DNA from: Paraplanobispora takensis
Lineage (GTDB): Bacteria > Actinomycetota > Actinomycetes > Streptosporangiales > Streptosporangiaceae
Reading direction: 5' to 3'
NCBI RefSeq assembly: GCF_016863195.1
Contig: NZ_BOOK01000014.1
Span: 1-64,000 of the forward strand
Length of the DNA stretch: 64,000 nucleotides
A program made the position numbers and the translations under genes. Below, piece by piece: positions 49,567 through 57,830 of this stretch (its first letter is position 1; the number at the start of each line of letters is the position of its first letter). Under the pieces are notes generated by a model that saw only the letters and a program-made list of their open reading frames with translations, made no database searches and was not told the DNA's origin.

Positions 49567-50585
49567 TGGCCGGTCCCCGGACGGCCCCCCACTCCCCGTC
49601 GCCCGGCCCCGGCACGGACCCGGCCACGGTCTCGGACGCGGTCTCGGACGCGGAGAACGCGCCCGCCACGGGCCCGGGGACCGCGGACGCGGACTCGAAG
49701 AACGCGATCGGGAGCACGGGGCCCACGGCCCCCGTCTCCGGAGGTCCGGGCGCTCCCGACGGTACGGCCGGCGGTCTGACCGCTTCCCGGGGTGCGGCCG
49801 GCGGGCAGGCCGTGCTGCGCTGGGGGATCCGGGCGGCCTCCCTGCCGGCCGCGGCCGGGCTCTGGCAGGTGCTCACCGCCGCCGACGCCCGCCTCTGGCT
49901 GCGCTTCGACCGCCTGCCCACGCTCGGTGAGATCGCCGAGCGGTTCGGCGCGCAGCTGACCACCTCGCTCTACTATCTCGACCTGCTGCAGAGCCTCATC
50001 CGCATCCTCACCGGCTTCGGCCTCGCCGCGGTCGCCGGGATCGCCACGGGCATCCTGGTCGCCCGCTCCCGGCGCGCCGGCGACGTGCTGCTGCCGCTGC
50101 TGGAGGCGGTCCGGCCGATCCCCGCCATCGCCCTGGTGCCGATCGCGATCCTGCTCTTCCCCACCGACGAGCAGGGCATCGTCTTCATCACCTTCACCGC
50201 CGCCTTCTTCCCCGTCACGGTCAGCACGCGGCACGCCGTACGCGCCCTGCCGACGATCTGGGAGGAGGCGGTCAGGACCCTCGGCGGGACCCGCCGCCAC
50301 GTGCTGTGGAACGTCGTGCTGCCCGGCATCCTGCCGGGCGTGTTCGGCGGGCTCTCGGTCGGCATGGGCGTGGCGTGGATCTGCGTGATCTCCGCCGAGA
50401 TGATCTCCGGCGAGTTCGGGGTCGGCTACCGGACCTGGCACGCCTACACGGTCGTCGACTACCCGGGGGTGATCGTCGGAATGATCACCATCGGCGTCCT
50501 CGGCTGGCTGACCTCGGCCGCCATCGAACTGATCGGGCGGCGGGCCACCGGCTGGCTGCCCCGCGCGGAAGGGAGCAGGCGATGA
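49566..50585 (+). CDS. SsuC/TauC-type ABC permease (second)
   Basis: A 339-residue permease. About 85 N-terminal residues are Ser/Gly/Pro/Ala-rich and disordered, followed by six membrane segments and the docking loop EEAVRTLGGTRRHVLWNVVLPGILPGVFGGL. LEAVRPIPAIALVPIAILLF is typical of the sulfonate/nitrate branch. The ATG at 49566 overlaps the previous stop (TGATG); GTG 49563 is an alternative. Paired with the ATPase that follows. Confidence 0.9.
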   Translation: MAGPRTAPHSPSPGPGTDPATVSDAVSDAENAPATGPGTADADSKNAIGSTGPTAPVSGGPGAPDGTAGGLTASRGAAGGQAVLRWGIRAASLPAAAGLWQVLTAADARLWLRFDRLPTLGEIAERFGAQLTTSLYYLDLLQSLIRILTGFGLAAVAGIATGILVARSRRAGDVLLPLLEAVRPIPAIALVPIAILLFPTDEQGIVFITFTAAFFPVTVSTRHAVRALPTIWEEAVRTLGGTRRHVLWNVVLPGILPGVFGGLSVGMGVAWICVISAEMISGEFGVGYRTWHAYTVVDYPGVIVGMITIGVLGWLTSAAIELIGRRATGWLPRAEGSRR

Positions 50586-51385
50586 CGTCGGTCGCGGAGA
50601 GCGCCGCCGGACGGACGGGGGCGGGCGGCACTGTGGTGGACGGCGCCCGCCGCGAGGACATCGTGGGCGGGGCGGGCGGCGCGGGCCTGGCCTTCCGGCT
50701 GGAACGGGCGGGCCTGGGCTACGGCCGGGACGCGGTGCTGCGGGAGGTCGAGCTGGAGGTGGCGCCGGGCGAGGTCCTGGTCGTCGTGGGCGCCTCCGGC
50801 TCCGGCAAGTCCACGCTGCTGCGCGCCCTGGCCGGGCTGCTCCCTCCGAGCGAGGGCCGGATCCTCGCCGGAGGGCGGGAGGTCACCGGCCCCTCGGCGG
50901 ACCGCGCGATGGTCTTCCAGGACGACGGGCTGCTGCCGTGGCGCTCGGTCCGGCGCAACGTCGAGCTGCCGCTGCGCATCCGCGGCGTGGCCCGCAGCGA
51001 GCGCGGGCGGGCCGCGCAGGAGTGGATCGAGAAGGTCGGGCTGGCCGGGTTCGCCCGGCACCTGCCCCGCGAGCTGTCAGGCGGCATGCGCCAGCGCGTG
51101 CAGCTGGCCCGCGCCCTGGTCGGCGCCCCGCGCGCGGTGCTGATGGACGAGCCGTTCGGCGCGCTGGACGCCCAGACCCGCGCGGAGATGCAGCGCCTGC
51201 TGCTGGAGGTGCTGCGCGAGACCTCCGCGACGGTCGTGTTCGTCACCCACGACGTGGAGGAGGCGCTGCTGCTGGCCGACCGCGTCGCGGTGCTGGGCCG
51301 CACCGGCGTGCGGGCCGTCCTGGACGTGCCGGTCGGCGACGAGGCCCGTACGAACCTGCGTGAACGCATCCTGGAGGAGTTGTGA
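50582..51385 (+). CDS. SsuB/TauB-type ABC ATPase (second)
   Basis: A 267-residue ATPase: Walker A GASGSGKST, Q-loop MVFQDDGLLPWRS, signature ELSGGMRQRVQLARAL, Walker B VLMDEPFGALDAQT, and H-loop FVTHDVEEALLLAD. About 35 N-terminal residues are Gly/Ala-rich and unstructured. It overlaps the permease gene by ATGA, and its stop overlaps the flavoprotein start. Confidence 0.91.
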   Translation: MTSVAESAAGRTGAGGTVVDGARREDIVGGAGGAGLAFRLERAGLGYGRDAVLREVELEVAPGEVLVVVGASGSGKSTLLRALAGLLPPSEGRILAGGREVTGPSADRAMVFQDDGLLPWRSVRRNVELPLRIRGVARSERGRAAQEWIEKVGLAGFARHLPRELSGGMRQRVQLARALVGAPRAVLMDEPFGALDAQTRAEMQRLLLEVLRETSATVVFVTHDVEEALLLADRVAVLGRTGVRAVLDVPVGDEARTNLRERILEEL

Positions 51386-54042
51386 TGGAGATCCCGCCGA
51401 TCGAGGACCGCCTCGAGCTGGAGTGCGAGGTGCTCGTCGTCGGCGGCGGGACCGCCGGCACGATGGCCGCGATCACCGCGGCCGAGCGCGGCGCCCGGGT
51501 GCTGCTGATGGAGAAGGCCCACGTACGGCACAGCGGGGCCCTGGCCATGGGCATGGACGGGGTCAACAACGCCGTCATCCCCGGCAAGGCCGTCCCCGAG
51601 GACTACGTCGCCGAGATCACCCGCGCCAACGACGGCATCGTCAACCAGAAGACGATCTACCAGACCGCGACCCGCGGCCACGACATGGTCCGCAGGCTCG
51701 AAGGCTACGGGGTCAAGTTCGAGAAGGACGAGTACGGCGAGTACGCCGTGCGCCGCGTGCACCGCTCCGGCAGCTACGTGCTGCCCATGCCCGAGGGCAA
51801 GGACGTCAAGAAGGTCCTGTACCGGGTGCTGCGCCGCCGCGACATCAGGGACAGGGTCCGCATCGAGAACCGGGTCATGCCGGTCCGGGTCCTGACCGAG
51901 GGCGGCCGGGCGGTGGGCGCGGCCGGGTTCGACACGCGCAGCGGGCAGTTCGTCACCGTGCGGGCCGGATCGGTCATCCTGGCCACCGGCGCCTGCGGGC
52001 GGCTCGGCCTGCCGGCCAGCGGCTATCTCTACGGCACCTACGAGAACCCGGCCAACGCCGGTGACGGCTACGCGATGGCCTACCACGCCGGGGCCGAGCT
52101 CAGCGGCATCGAGTGCTTCCAGATCAACCCGCTGATCAAGGACTACAACGGCCCGGCCTGCGCCTACGTCGCCAACCCGTTCGGCGGCTACCAGGTCAAC
52201 AACCGGGGAGAGCGCTTCGTCGACTCCGACTACTGGTCGGGCCAGATGATGGCCGAGGTCGCCTCCGAGATCGCCTCCGCCCGCGGCCCCATCTATCTCA
52301 AGCTCTCCCACCTGCCCGAGGAGACCGTCAGCGCGGTGGAGACCATCCTGCACTCCACCGAGCGGCCCACCCGCGGCACCTTCCACGCCGGGCGCGGCCA
52401 CGACTACCGCACCCACGACGTGGAGATGCACATCTCCGAGATCGGCCTGTGCGGCGGCCACTCGGCCTCCGGCGTGTGGGTGGACGAGAACGGCGCCACG
52501 ACCGTCCCGGGCCTGTACGCCGCCGGGGACCTGGCGTGCGTCCCGCACAACTACATGATCGGGGCGTTCGTCTTCGGCGACCTCGCCGGGGCTCACGCCG
52601 CCGCGCACCACGCCGTCCCGCAGACGCTCCCCGAGGACCAGGTCGCCGCCGCCCACGAGCTCGTCTACCGCCCGCTGCGCAACCCCGGCGGGCCGCCGCA
52701 GCCGCAGGTGGAGTACAAGCTGCGCCGCTTCGTCAACGACTACGTCGCCCCGCCCAAGACCGGCGCCAAGCTGGAGATCGCGCTGGAGTCCTTCGAGCGC
52801 ATGCGCGAGGAGATCGCCGCGATGGGCGCGCGCACCCCGCACGAGCTGATGCGCTGCGCGGAGGTGGACTTCATCCGCGACTGCGCGGAGATGGCCGCCC
52901 GCTCCTCGCTGGTGCGGACCGAGAGCCGCTGGGGGCTGTACCACGCGCGGGCCGACCTGCCCGCCCGCGACGACGCCTCCTGGCTGTTCCACCTGAACCT
53001 GCGCAGGCGGCCCGACGGCGCGATGGAGTTCCTCAAGCGCCCGGTCGAGCCGTACCTGGTGCCCGTGGAGGAGTTCCGCCCGGTCCCGGCCGAGCCCGTG
53101 GTCGTCGGCGCCCACGCGAGCACCGCGGTGCGCCGGGCCGCCGGGACCCGTACCGGCCGGGCCGCCGTCGGGCACTCGCCGCGCATCCTGGAACTGCACC
53201 GGCTGGCGGAGGAGCAGCCGTCCCTGGAGCGGCTGGCCCCCTACCTGGCCGACACCGACCCCAAGGTGCGCCGGGCGGCGATCGCGGCGCTGACCGAGAC
53301 CGCGCCGGAGGGCGTGGGCGAGGCGCTGGCCGCCGCGCTGGCCGACGACCACGGGACGGTACGGCGGGCCGCGGCGAGCGGCCTGCGCGAGCTGGTCGAG
53401 GTGCTGCCCGCCACCCCCGGGCTCGGCGCCGCCCTCACCGCGCGGGCGGAGAGCTCCGACGCCGCGGTCCGCGGCACCGTGCTGGACGTCCTGCGCGCGC
53501 TGCGCCTGGGCACGCGGGAGATCTTCGCCGAAGGGACGCGCGACCCCGACCACCGGGTGCGCATCGAGGCGATCAGTGGCCTGGTCTCCCTCGACGAGTC
53601 CGGCCCGGTGGCCGCCGCGGCGGGCGACCCCTCCCGCGAGGTCCGCGTCCGGGTGGCCAGGGGGCTGGGCACGATCGGCAAGCCCGCCGAGGTGCTGGCC
53701 GAGCTCGCCGGCGACGCGGACCCGCTGGTCAGGGCGGCGGCCCTGGAGGCCTCCGGCGCCACCGGCTCCCCTCTGCGGGAGCAGGCCGTACGGGCCCTGC
53801 GGGATCCCGAGTGGCAGGTGCGGACCGGCGCGGCCCGGTGCCTGGGGGCGTGCGACCCGCAGGACGCGGCCGGCCCGCTGGCCGGGGCGCTGGCCGACGG
53901 CAACCTCGACGTCCGCAAGGCGGCCGTGCTCTCCCTGGCCCCGTGGGCGGCCCGCCCCGAGGCGGCCGCGGCGCTGCGCGGCGCCCTGGCCGACACCGAC
54001 GCCGACGTCCGCGCCTACGCGCGCAGGGCCCTGGCGGAGTGA
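51385..54042 (+). CDS. AprA-like FAD flavoprotein fused to HEAT repeats
   Basis: An 885-residue protein. Residues about 1-580 form the fumarate-reductase/AprA-like flavoprotein: FAD motif VLVVGGGTAGTMAA, EKAHVRHSGALAMGMDG, VILATGACGRLGLPASG, and C-terminal FAD segment TTVPGLYAAGDLACVPHNYMIGAF. Residues about 600-885 are roughly nine HEAT repeats (units such as DPKVRRAAIAALTETAPEG, DADVRAYARRALAE). The HEAT part probably docks a partner, perhaps the 75-residue ferredoxin or a membrane protein. GGAGGAG stands 5 bases before the ATG (51385), which overlaps the ATPase stop. It is only distantly similar to the flavoprotein at 31071. It closes the second sulfonate-type operon; a terminator hairpin follows. 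Confidence 0.86.
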   Translation: MEIPPIEDRLELECEVLVVGGGTAGTMAAITAAERGARVLLMEKAHVRHSGALAMGMDGVNNAVIPGKAVPEDYVAEITRANDGIVNQKTIYQTATRGHDMVRRLEGYGVKFEKDEYGEYAVRRVHRSGSYVLPMPEGKDVKKVLYRVLRRRDIRDRVRIENRVMPVRVLTEGGRAVGAAGFDTRSGQFVTVRAGSVILATGACGRLGLPASGYLYGTYENPANAGDGYAMAYHAGAELSGIECFQINPLIKDYNGPACAYVANPFGGYQVNNRGERFVDSDYWSGQMMAEVASEIASARGPIYLKLSHLPEETVSAVETILHSTERPTRGTFHAGRGHDYRTHDVEMHISEIGLCGGHSASGVWVDENGATTVPGLYAAGDLACVPHNYMIGAFVFGDLAGAHAAAHHAVPQTLPEDQVAAAHELVYRPLRNPGGPPQPQVEYKLRRFVNDYVAPPKTGAKLEIALESFERMREEIAAMGARTPHELMRCAEVDFIRDCAEMAARSSLVRTESRWGLYHARADLPARDDASWLFHLNLRRRPDGAMEFLKRPVEPYLVPVEEFRPVPAEPVVVGAHASTAVRRAAGTRTGRAAVGHSPRILELHRLAEEQPSLERLAPYLADTDPKVRRAAIAALTETAPEGVGEALAAALADDHGTVRRAAASGLRELVEVLPATPGLGAALTARAESSDAAVRGTVLDVLRALRLGTREIFAEGTRDPDHRVRIEAISGLVSLDESGPVAAAAGDPSREVRVRVARGLGTIGKPAEVLAELAGDADPLVRAAALEASGATGSPLREQAVRALRDPEWQVRTGAARCLGACDPQDAAGPLAGALADGNLDVRKAAVLSLAPWAARPEAAAALRGALADTDADVRAYARRALAE

Positions 54043-54045
54043 GCC

Positions 54046-54085
54046 CCGCCCGCCGAGGCCCGCGTTCCGGGGCCGGGGCGGGCGG
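54046..54085 (+). terminator. terminator of second sulfonate operon
   Basis: CCGCCCGCC (54046-54054) pairs with GGCGGGCGG (54077-54085), starting 3 bases after the flavoprotein stop. The loop of 22 bases can fold further. Confidence 0.6.
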
Positions 54086-54121
54086 GAAACCTGTTGTGCC
54101 GGGTGGCCGGGGGCGTTTTGG

Positions 54122-55231
54122 ATGGAGGGCGTGTCGGCGTCCGGTGATCCCGTGTTCCGCGGTGCGGCGCGGGCGGACGCCTCCGGCCGGGCTCCGGCGG
54201 CGGACCCTCCCGCCGTCCTGGAGATCGCCTGCGACGAGTCCGGATCGGAGGGCGAGAAGCTCGTCGGCGGCAACACCGACGTGTTCACCCACGCCAGCGT
54301 GTCGCTGGACGTCGACGACGCCGCGGGCTGCATGCGGGAGATCCGGCGCAGGGCGCCCTCCCCGGCGCTGGAGTACAAGGCGAACATCCTGCTGCGGGAC
54401 AAGCACCGGTCCGCCCTGGTGTGGCTGCTCGGGCCGTCGGGGCCGCTGCGGGACAGGACCCACGTCCACCTGATCGACAAGGCGTTCTTCGCCGTCGGCA
54501 GGCTCGCCGGGCTGCTGACCGGGAGCGCCGTACGGCCGGCGGGGGCGGGTCCCCGCCCCGGGCGGCGGAGCGGGGAGGCCGAGGCCGTGGCCCGCGCGCT
54601 GTACCGCGAGGGGCCGGGCGTCTTCGGGCCCGGAGGCTGGCCGGTCCTGCTGGAGTCCTTCAACGATCTGGTGCGCGCCAGGGATCCCCGGGAGGCGGCG
54701 GAGCACGCCGAGGCGTTCTCCCGCGTCGTCGAGACCGCACGCGTCGACGGCGCACGGGGCCGGGCCGGTGAGATCGTGGAGCTGCTGTGGGAGGCCCGGT
54801 CGCGGGCGGGCTCCTTCCGGGCCCTGCTGTCCGCCGGCCCCGCTACGGCCCCGGCCCTGGACCCCCTGATCCCGGCCATCGTGCGGACCGTCGCGCACTG
54901 GGGCGCGGGCGGAAGGCCCGTCTCGATCGTCCACGACATGCAGACCACGCTGACCGCGGAGCGCATCGCCCAGCTCAGGGAGATGCCCTTCGTGGGCGGC
55001 CTGACCGGCCTGCGGCTCGTCGACTCCCGGTCGGACCCGCGCGTCCAGGTCGCCGACGTCCTGGCCGGGGCCGCGCGGAAGATCGCCTCGGAAGAGCTCA
55101 ACGGCCGGGGCGACGCCGAGCTCACCGCGCTGCTGCGGCCGTACGTGGACGCCTCCTCGACCTGGGGCGACGAGCGCAGCTGGTCCCTGCTCGGCCCCGT
55201 CGCGGACCCGGCGGCCCGGCCCCGTCCCTGA
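54122..55231 (+). CDS. DUF3800-like protein
   Basis: A 369-residue protein. LEIACDESGSEGEKLVGG near the start and DSRSDPRVQVADVLAGAARKIA near the end resemble the conserved acidic DESG and late Q-x-AD motifs of DUF3800, a family with an RNase H-like fold often near mobile or defence genes. The middle is Arg-rich and helical with a low-complexity insert. It stands alone between the sulfonate operon and the sigma factor gene, without mobile-element neighbours. The ATG at 54122 follows no clear ribosome site. Nuclease-like activity is possible from the fold but unproven. Confidence 0.65.
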   Translation: MEGVSASGDPVFRGAARADASGRAPAADPPAVLEIACDESGSEGEKLVGGNTDVFTHASVSLDVDDAAGCMREIRRRAPSPALEYKANILLRDKHRSALVWLLGPSGPLRDRTHVHLIDKAFFAVGRLAGLLTGSAVRPAGAGPRPGRRSGEAEAVARALYREGPGVFGPGGWPVLLESFNDLVRARDPREAAEHAEAFSRVVETARVDGARGRAGEIVELLWEARSRAGSFRALLSAGPATAPALDPLIPAIVRTVAHWGAGGRPVSIVHDMQTTLTAERIAQLREMPFVGGLTGLRLVDSRSDPRVQVADVLAGAARKIASEELNGRGDAELTALLRPYVDASSTWGDERSWSLLGPVADPAARPRP

Positions 55232-55314
55232 TCGGCCCGCCGGGGCGCGGAAACGCCCGGCCCGGCCGCGACCAAGCAGAGGTGTAAGGGCGAACGACGA
55301 AGGGAGCGGGGCCG

Positions 55315-55860
55315 GTGCGCCTCAATGAAGACCCTGTGGCCTTTGAGGCCTTCTATCGCCGTCACATCGATGCGGTCATGCGGTTCGTCGTACGCCGGGT
55401 GAGCGATCCTCACCTGGCGGCCGACCTGACCGCGGACGTCTTCCTGGCGGTCCTGGACTCGGCGCACACCTACCGCCCCGGCCGGGGCAGCGAGGTGGCG
55501 TGGCTGTACGGCATAGCGCGCAACGTCGTGTCGGCCCAGCGCCGCAGGGCGGCCCGGGACGCGCGGCTGGCCGGGCGCGTCGCGGGCCGGCGGATGATGG
55601 ACGACGACGATCTCGGCCGGATGGAGGAACGGATCGACGCCGAGCGGCGGATGCGCGAGGCCTTGCGCGCGATGGCGGACCTGCCCGACGGCGAGCGGGC
55701 CGTACTGGAGCTCGTGGCTATCGACCAGCTCACCGTCACCCAGGCCGCCGAGGCCCTGGGCATCCGGCAGGTGACCGCCCGGGTCCGCCTGCACCGGGCC
55801 AGACGCGCCCTTCAGGGCGTCGTTTCGCCGACCGTACGGCAGATGGAGGGATCGGCATGA
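55315..55860 (+). CDS. ECF RNA polymerase sigma factor
   Basis: A 181-residue sigma-70 family protein with region 2 (EAFYRRHIDAVMRFVVRRVSDPHLAADLTADVFLAVL, near 10-46) and region 4 (LPDGERAVLELVAIDQLTVTQAAEALGIRQVTARVRLHRARRAL, near 124-168), joined by a short Arg-rich linker; this is the ECF architecture. The GTG at 55315 follows AAGGGAGCGGGG. The ATGA overlap with the next gene, encoding a single-pass membrane protein, indicates a sigma/partner pair. The Streptosporangiaceae-type subgroup has many paralogues; targets are unknown. Confidence 0.9.
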   Translation: MRLNEDPVAFEAFYRRHIDAVMRFVVRRVSDPHLAADLTADVFLAVLDSAHTYRPGRGSEVAWLYGIARNVVSAQRRRAARDARLAGRVAGRRMMDDDDLGRMEERIDAERRMREALRAMADLPDGERAVLELVAIDQLTVTQAAEALGIRQVTARVRLHRARRALQGVVSPTVRQMEGSA

Positions 55861-56537
55861 GCAACTTCGAAGAGCGCCTGCTCGGCGCGCTCAAGCAGGA
55901 CATGGCCGCCCGGGGGCCGGCCGGGCGGGAGACGGCCGTGACGCGGGCGCGCCGCGGCCCGGACCGCCGCCTGCTGGGGCTGGCCGCCGGAGTGACGGGG
56001 GTCGCGGCGGCCGCCACGGTGGTCTTCACTCTGATCGGCGGGGCCGGCAGCCCGGCCTTCGCGGTGGACGAGCGCCCGGACGGGTCGGTCGAGGTGCGGA
56101 TCGACGAGTTCCGCGACCCCGGGGAGCTGGAGGCCGCGCTCGCCGGCAAGGGGATCACCGCCGTGGTGGACTATCTGCCGCAGGGGCAGATCTGCCGGGA
56201 ACCGCGTGGTGAGCGCGGCGGGACGGAGCGGCAGGGAGAGCCGATGCAGGCCGAGATCACCGGAGGCGGGGGGATCACGTTCCGGATCGGCAAGGGGCAT
56301 GTCGGAGCCGGTGAGACGCTGGTACTGGCGGTCTCCTTCGACCGGGAGCATTCGGATCAGGCGCCGTTCGCGATGTCGCTGGGGATCGTCCGGGGAGCCG
56401 TCGCCCCGTGCGAGGCGGTGCCGATGCCCGAGCCCACGGGGGTCAGGCCCACCGGCCCCGAGCCCACCGGCCCGGTCACCCACGAGCGGTCCGGCGGCGG
56501 CGGTGACGACGGCCCCGGCCTGGACAGCGGCGGCTGA
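55857..56537 (+). CDS. membrane partner of ECF sigma factor
   Basis: A 226-residue protein: N-terminal cytosolic part of about 42 residues (MSNFEERLLGALKQDM), one membrane segment (LLGLAAGVTGVAAAATVVFTLI, about 45-66), then an outer domain with FRDPGELEAALAGKGITAVV and a Ser/Gly/Pro tail. There is no zinc-binding anti-sigma motif (HxxxCxxC), so inhibition, if any, would use another mode. Such membrane proteins follow many actinobacterial ECF genes with no anti-sigma signature. It is translationally coupled to the sigma gene. Confidence 0.8.
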   Translation: MSNFEERLLGALKQDMAARGPAGRETAVTRARRGPDRRLLGLAAGVTGVAAAATVVFTLIGGAGSPAFAVDERPDGSVEVRIDEFRDPGELEAALAGKGITAVVDYLPQGQICREPRGERGGTERQGEPMQAEITGGGGITFRIGKGHVGAGETLVLAVSFDREHSDQAPFAMSLGIVRGAVAPCEAVPMPEPTGVRPTGPEPTGPVTHERSGGGGDDGPGLDSGG

Positions 56538-56613
56538 GCCTGATCCCCGATCGGACCTCGGCGGCTGACGGCGCCGGGGTCCCCGGAGGGCCGGAGTCTC
56601 GGTGGCCGGGGCC

Positions 56614-57423
56614 TCAGGGTTTGCGGGCGAGCCCGGCGACGACCCAGGACTTCTGCGCCAGCCGGTCGGGCACCGGGGCCGGGGGCCGCCACTGGCGGAC
56701 GTAGACGAAGCCGGGCTCCACCAGCTCCAGCCCGTCGAAGAAGCGCAGTGCCCCCTCGCGGGTGCGGGGGCCGCCGCCGGGCTTGTCGAGGGCCTTGCGG
56801 TAGATGTCGGCGATCCGCTCGGCGATGTCGGGGCGGGTGTCGAAGACGGCGTGGGTCAGGCCGAGATAGCTGCCGGACGGCAGCCGCTCGCACAGTCGCG
56901 CCACGCTCTCGAAGGGTCCGTCCTCGTCGGGGATGTACTGCAGGGTTCCGAAGATCAGGGCGGCGACGGGCCGGTCGAGGTCGATCAGTTCGCGCAGGCC
57001 GGGGTCGTCGATCAGCTCGTCGGGGTGGAGGATGTCTCCCTCCACCGCCGCCGTCCGGTCGTCGACGGCCAGGAAGGTCCGGGCGTGGTTGAGCGCGACG
57101 GGGTCGTCGGCGACGTACACCACGCGGCTCTCGGGAGCCAGGGACCGGGCGATCTCGTGGACGTTGCGCTGGGTGGGCATCCACGAGCCCACGTGGACGA
57201 ACTGCCGGACGCCCTGCTCGACGAGATGGCGCACGACGTTCTCCCGGAAGGCCTGGACGTGCCTGCCCATGGCCTTGGCCTCCGGCGCGAGCGCCAGGAC
57301 CTTCTCCGCGGCCGCCCGGTCGGCGGCGAAGTTGTCCTTGCCGCCCAGGAAGTAGTCGTTCATCCGGGCGATGTTGGGAGTGCCGGCCGACAGACCCGCC
57401 GGCCGTTGAGACGCCTCGCTCAT
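56614..57423 (-). CDS. DUF574 SAM-dependent methyltransferase
   Basis: A 269-residue protein of the actinobacterial SAM methyltransferase family once called DUF574. It has the signature MNDYFLGGKDNFAADR (21-36), VVYVADDPVALNHART, and HPDELIDDP. The SAM loop, usually LDIGTGIPT, reads VHVGSWMPTQRNVHEIA, so the Gly-rich turn is degenerate and binding may be altered. These genes are highly multiplied in actinomycetes, with unknown targets. GAGGAG precedes the ATG at 57423. It lies 47 bases after the dioxygenase alpha gene and could be the end of that operon. Confidence 0.85.
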   Translation of the reverse strand: MSEASQRPAGLSAGTPNIARMNDYFLGGKDNFAADRAAAEKVLALAPEAKAMGRHVQAFRENVVRHLVEQGVRQFVHVGSWMPTQRNVHEIARSLAPESRVVYVADDPVALNHARTFLAVDDRTAAVEGDILHPDELIDDPGLRELIDLDRPVAALIFGTLQYIPDEDGPFESVARLCERLPSGSYLGLTHAVFDTRPDIAERIADIYRKALDKPGGGPRTREGALRFFDGLELVEPGFVYVRQWRPPAPVPDRLAQKSWVVAGLARKP

Positions 57424-57470
57424 CCGTCTCCTCCTCGTTCCCGCGGGGGTTACGAGGACGGTAGCAGTGT

Positions 57471-57830
57471 TCACGTGGATATGTCGGGATAGGGGAGAGT
57501 CATGTGGGAAAGCCTGCGGGCGTATTCCAGCTGGAAGCCCAGCGGTTCGTGGTCGCGCTCGAACATGGCGATGAACAGCGTCAAGGTGAGGAACGGGTGC
57601 GCGCCGAGCCGGAAGAGCCCGGGATAGTCGTGCTCGCGCAGGGCCCGGCGTTCGGCGTCGTCGAACCGCAGCCAGCTGGAGGACTCGCCCCGGTGGCAGC
57701 CGAGGATGCGGTTGGCGTACTCGGCCTCCCACATCTCCACCGTGGCCGCCGGGTCCTCGCGATAGCGCTCCACCAGCTCGGGGTCGCGGTCGACGGTGAA
57801 CAGGAACTTGTTCAGCAGATACTTGCTCAC
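57471..57830 (-). CDS. LigA-like alpha subunit of extradiol dioxygenase
   Basis: A 119-residue small subunit of the protocatechuate 4,5-dioxygenase (LigAB) type, with KYLLNKFLFTVDRDPELVERYREDP and the closing GAHPFLTLTLFIAMF typical of LigA. It shapes the active-site lid of the catalytic beta subunit. The GTG at 57830 overlaps the beta gene stop as GTGA. In LigAB the two are separate genes, as here; in gallate dioxygenases they are fused. Confidence 0.85.
   Translation of the reverse strand: MSKYLLNKFLFTVDRDPELVERYREDPAATVEMWEAEYANRILGCHRGESSSWLRFDDAERRALREHDYPGLFRLGAHPFLTLTLFIAMFERDHEPLGFQLEYARRLSHMTLPYPDIST

Noticed and set aside
54122-55231. Defence or mobile-element gene because of DUF3800 resemblance
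   Set aside because: No integrase, transposase, nuclease partner or attachment repeat is adjacent, so a defence role has no support here.
50719-55794. A very long open frame on the minus strand (over 1600 codons)
   Set aside because: It lies antisense to five well-supported genes with ribosome sites and family motifs. Its product is Arg/Gly/His/Pro-rich low-complexity sequence typical of the shadow frame of GC-rich genes.
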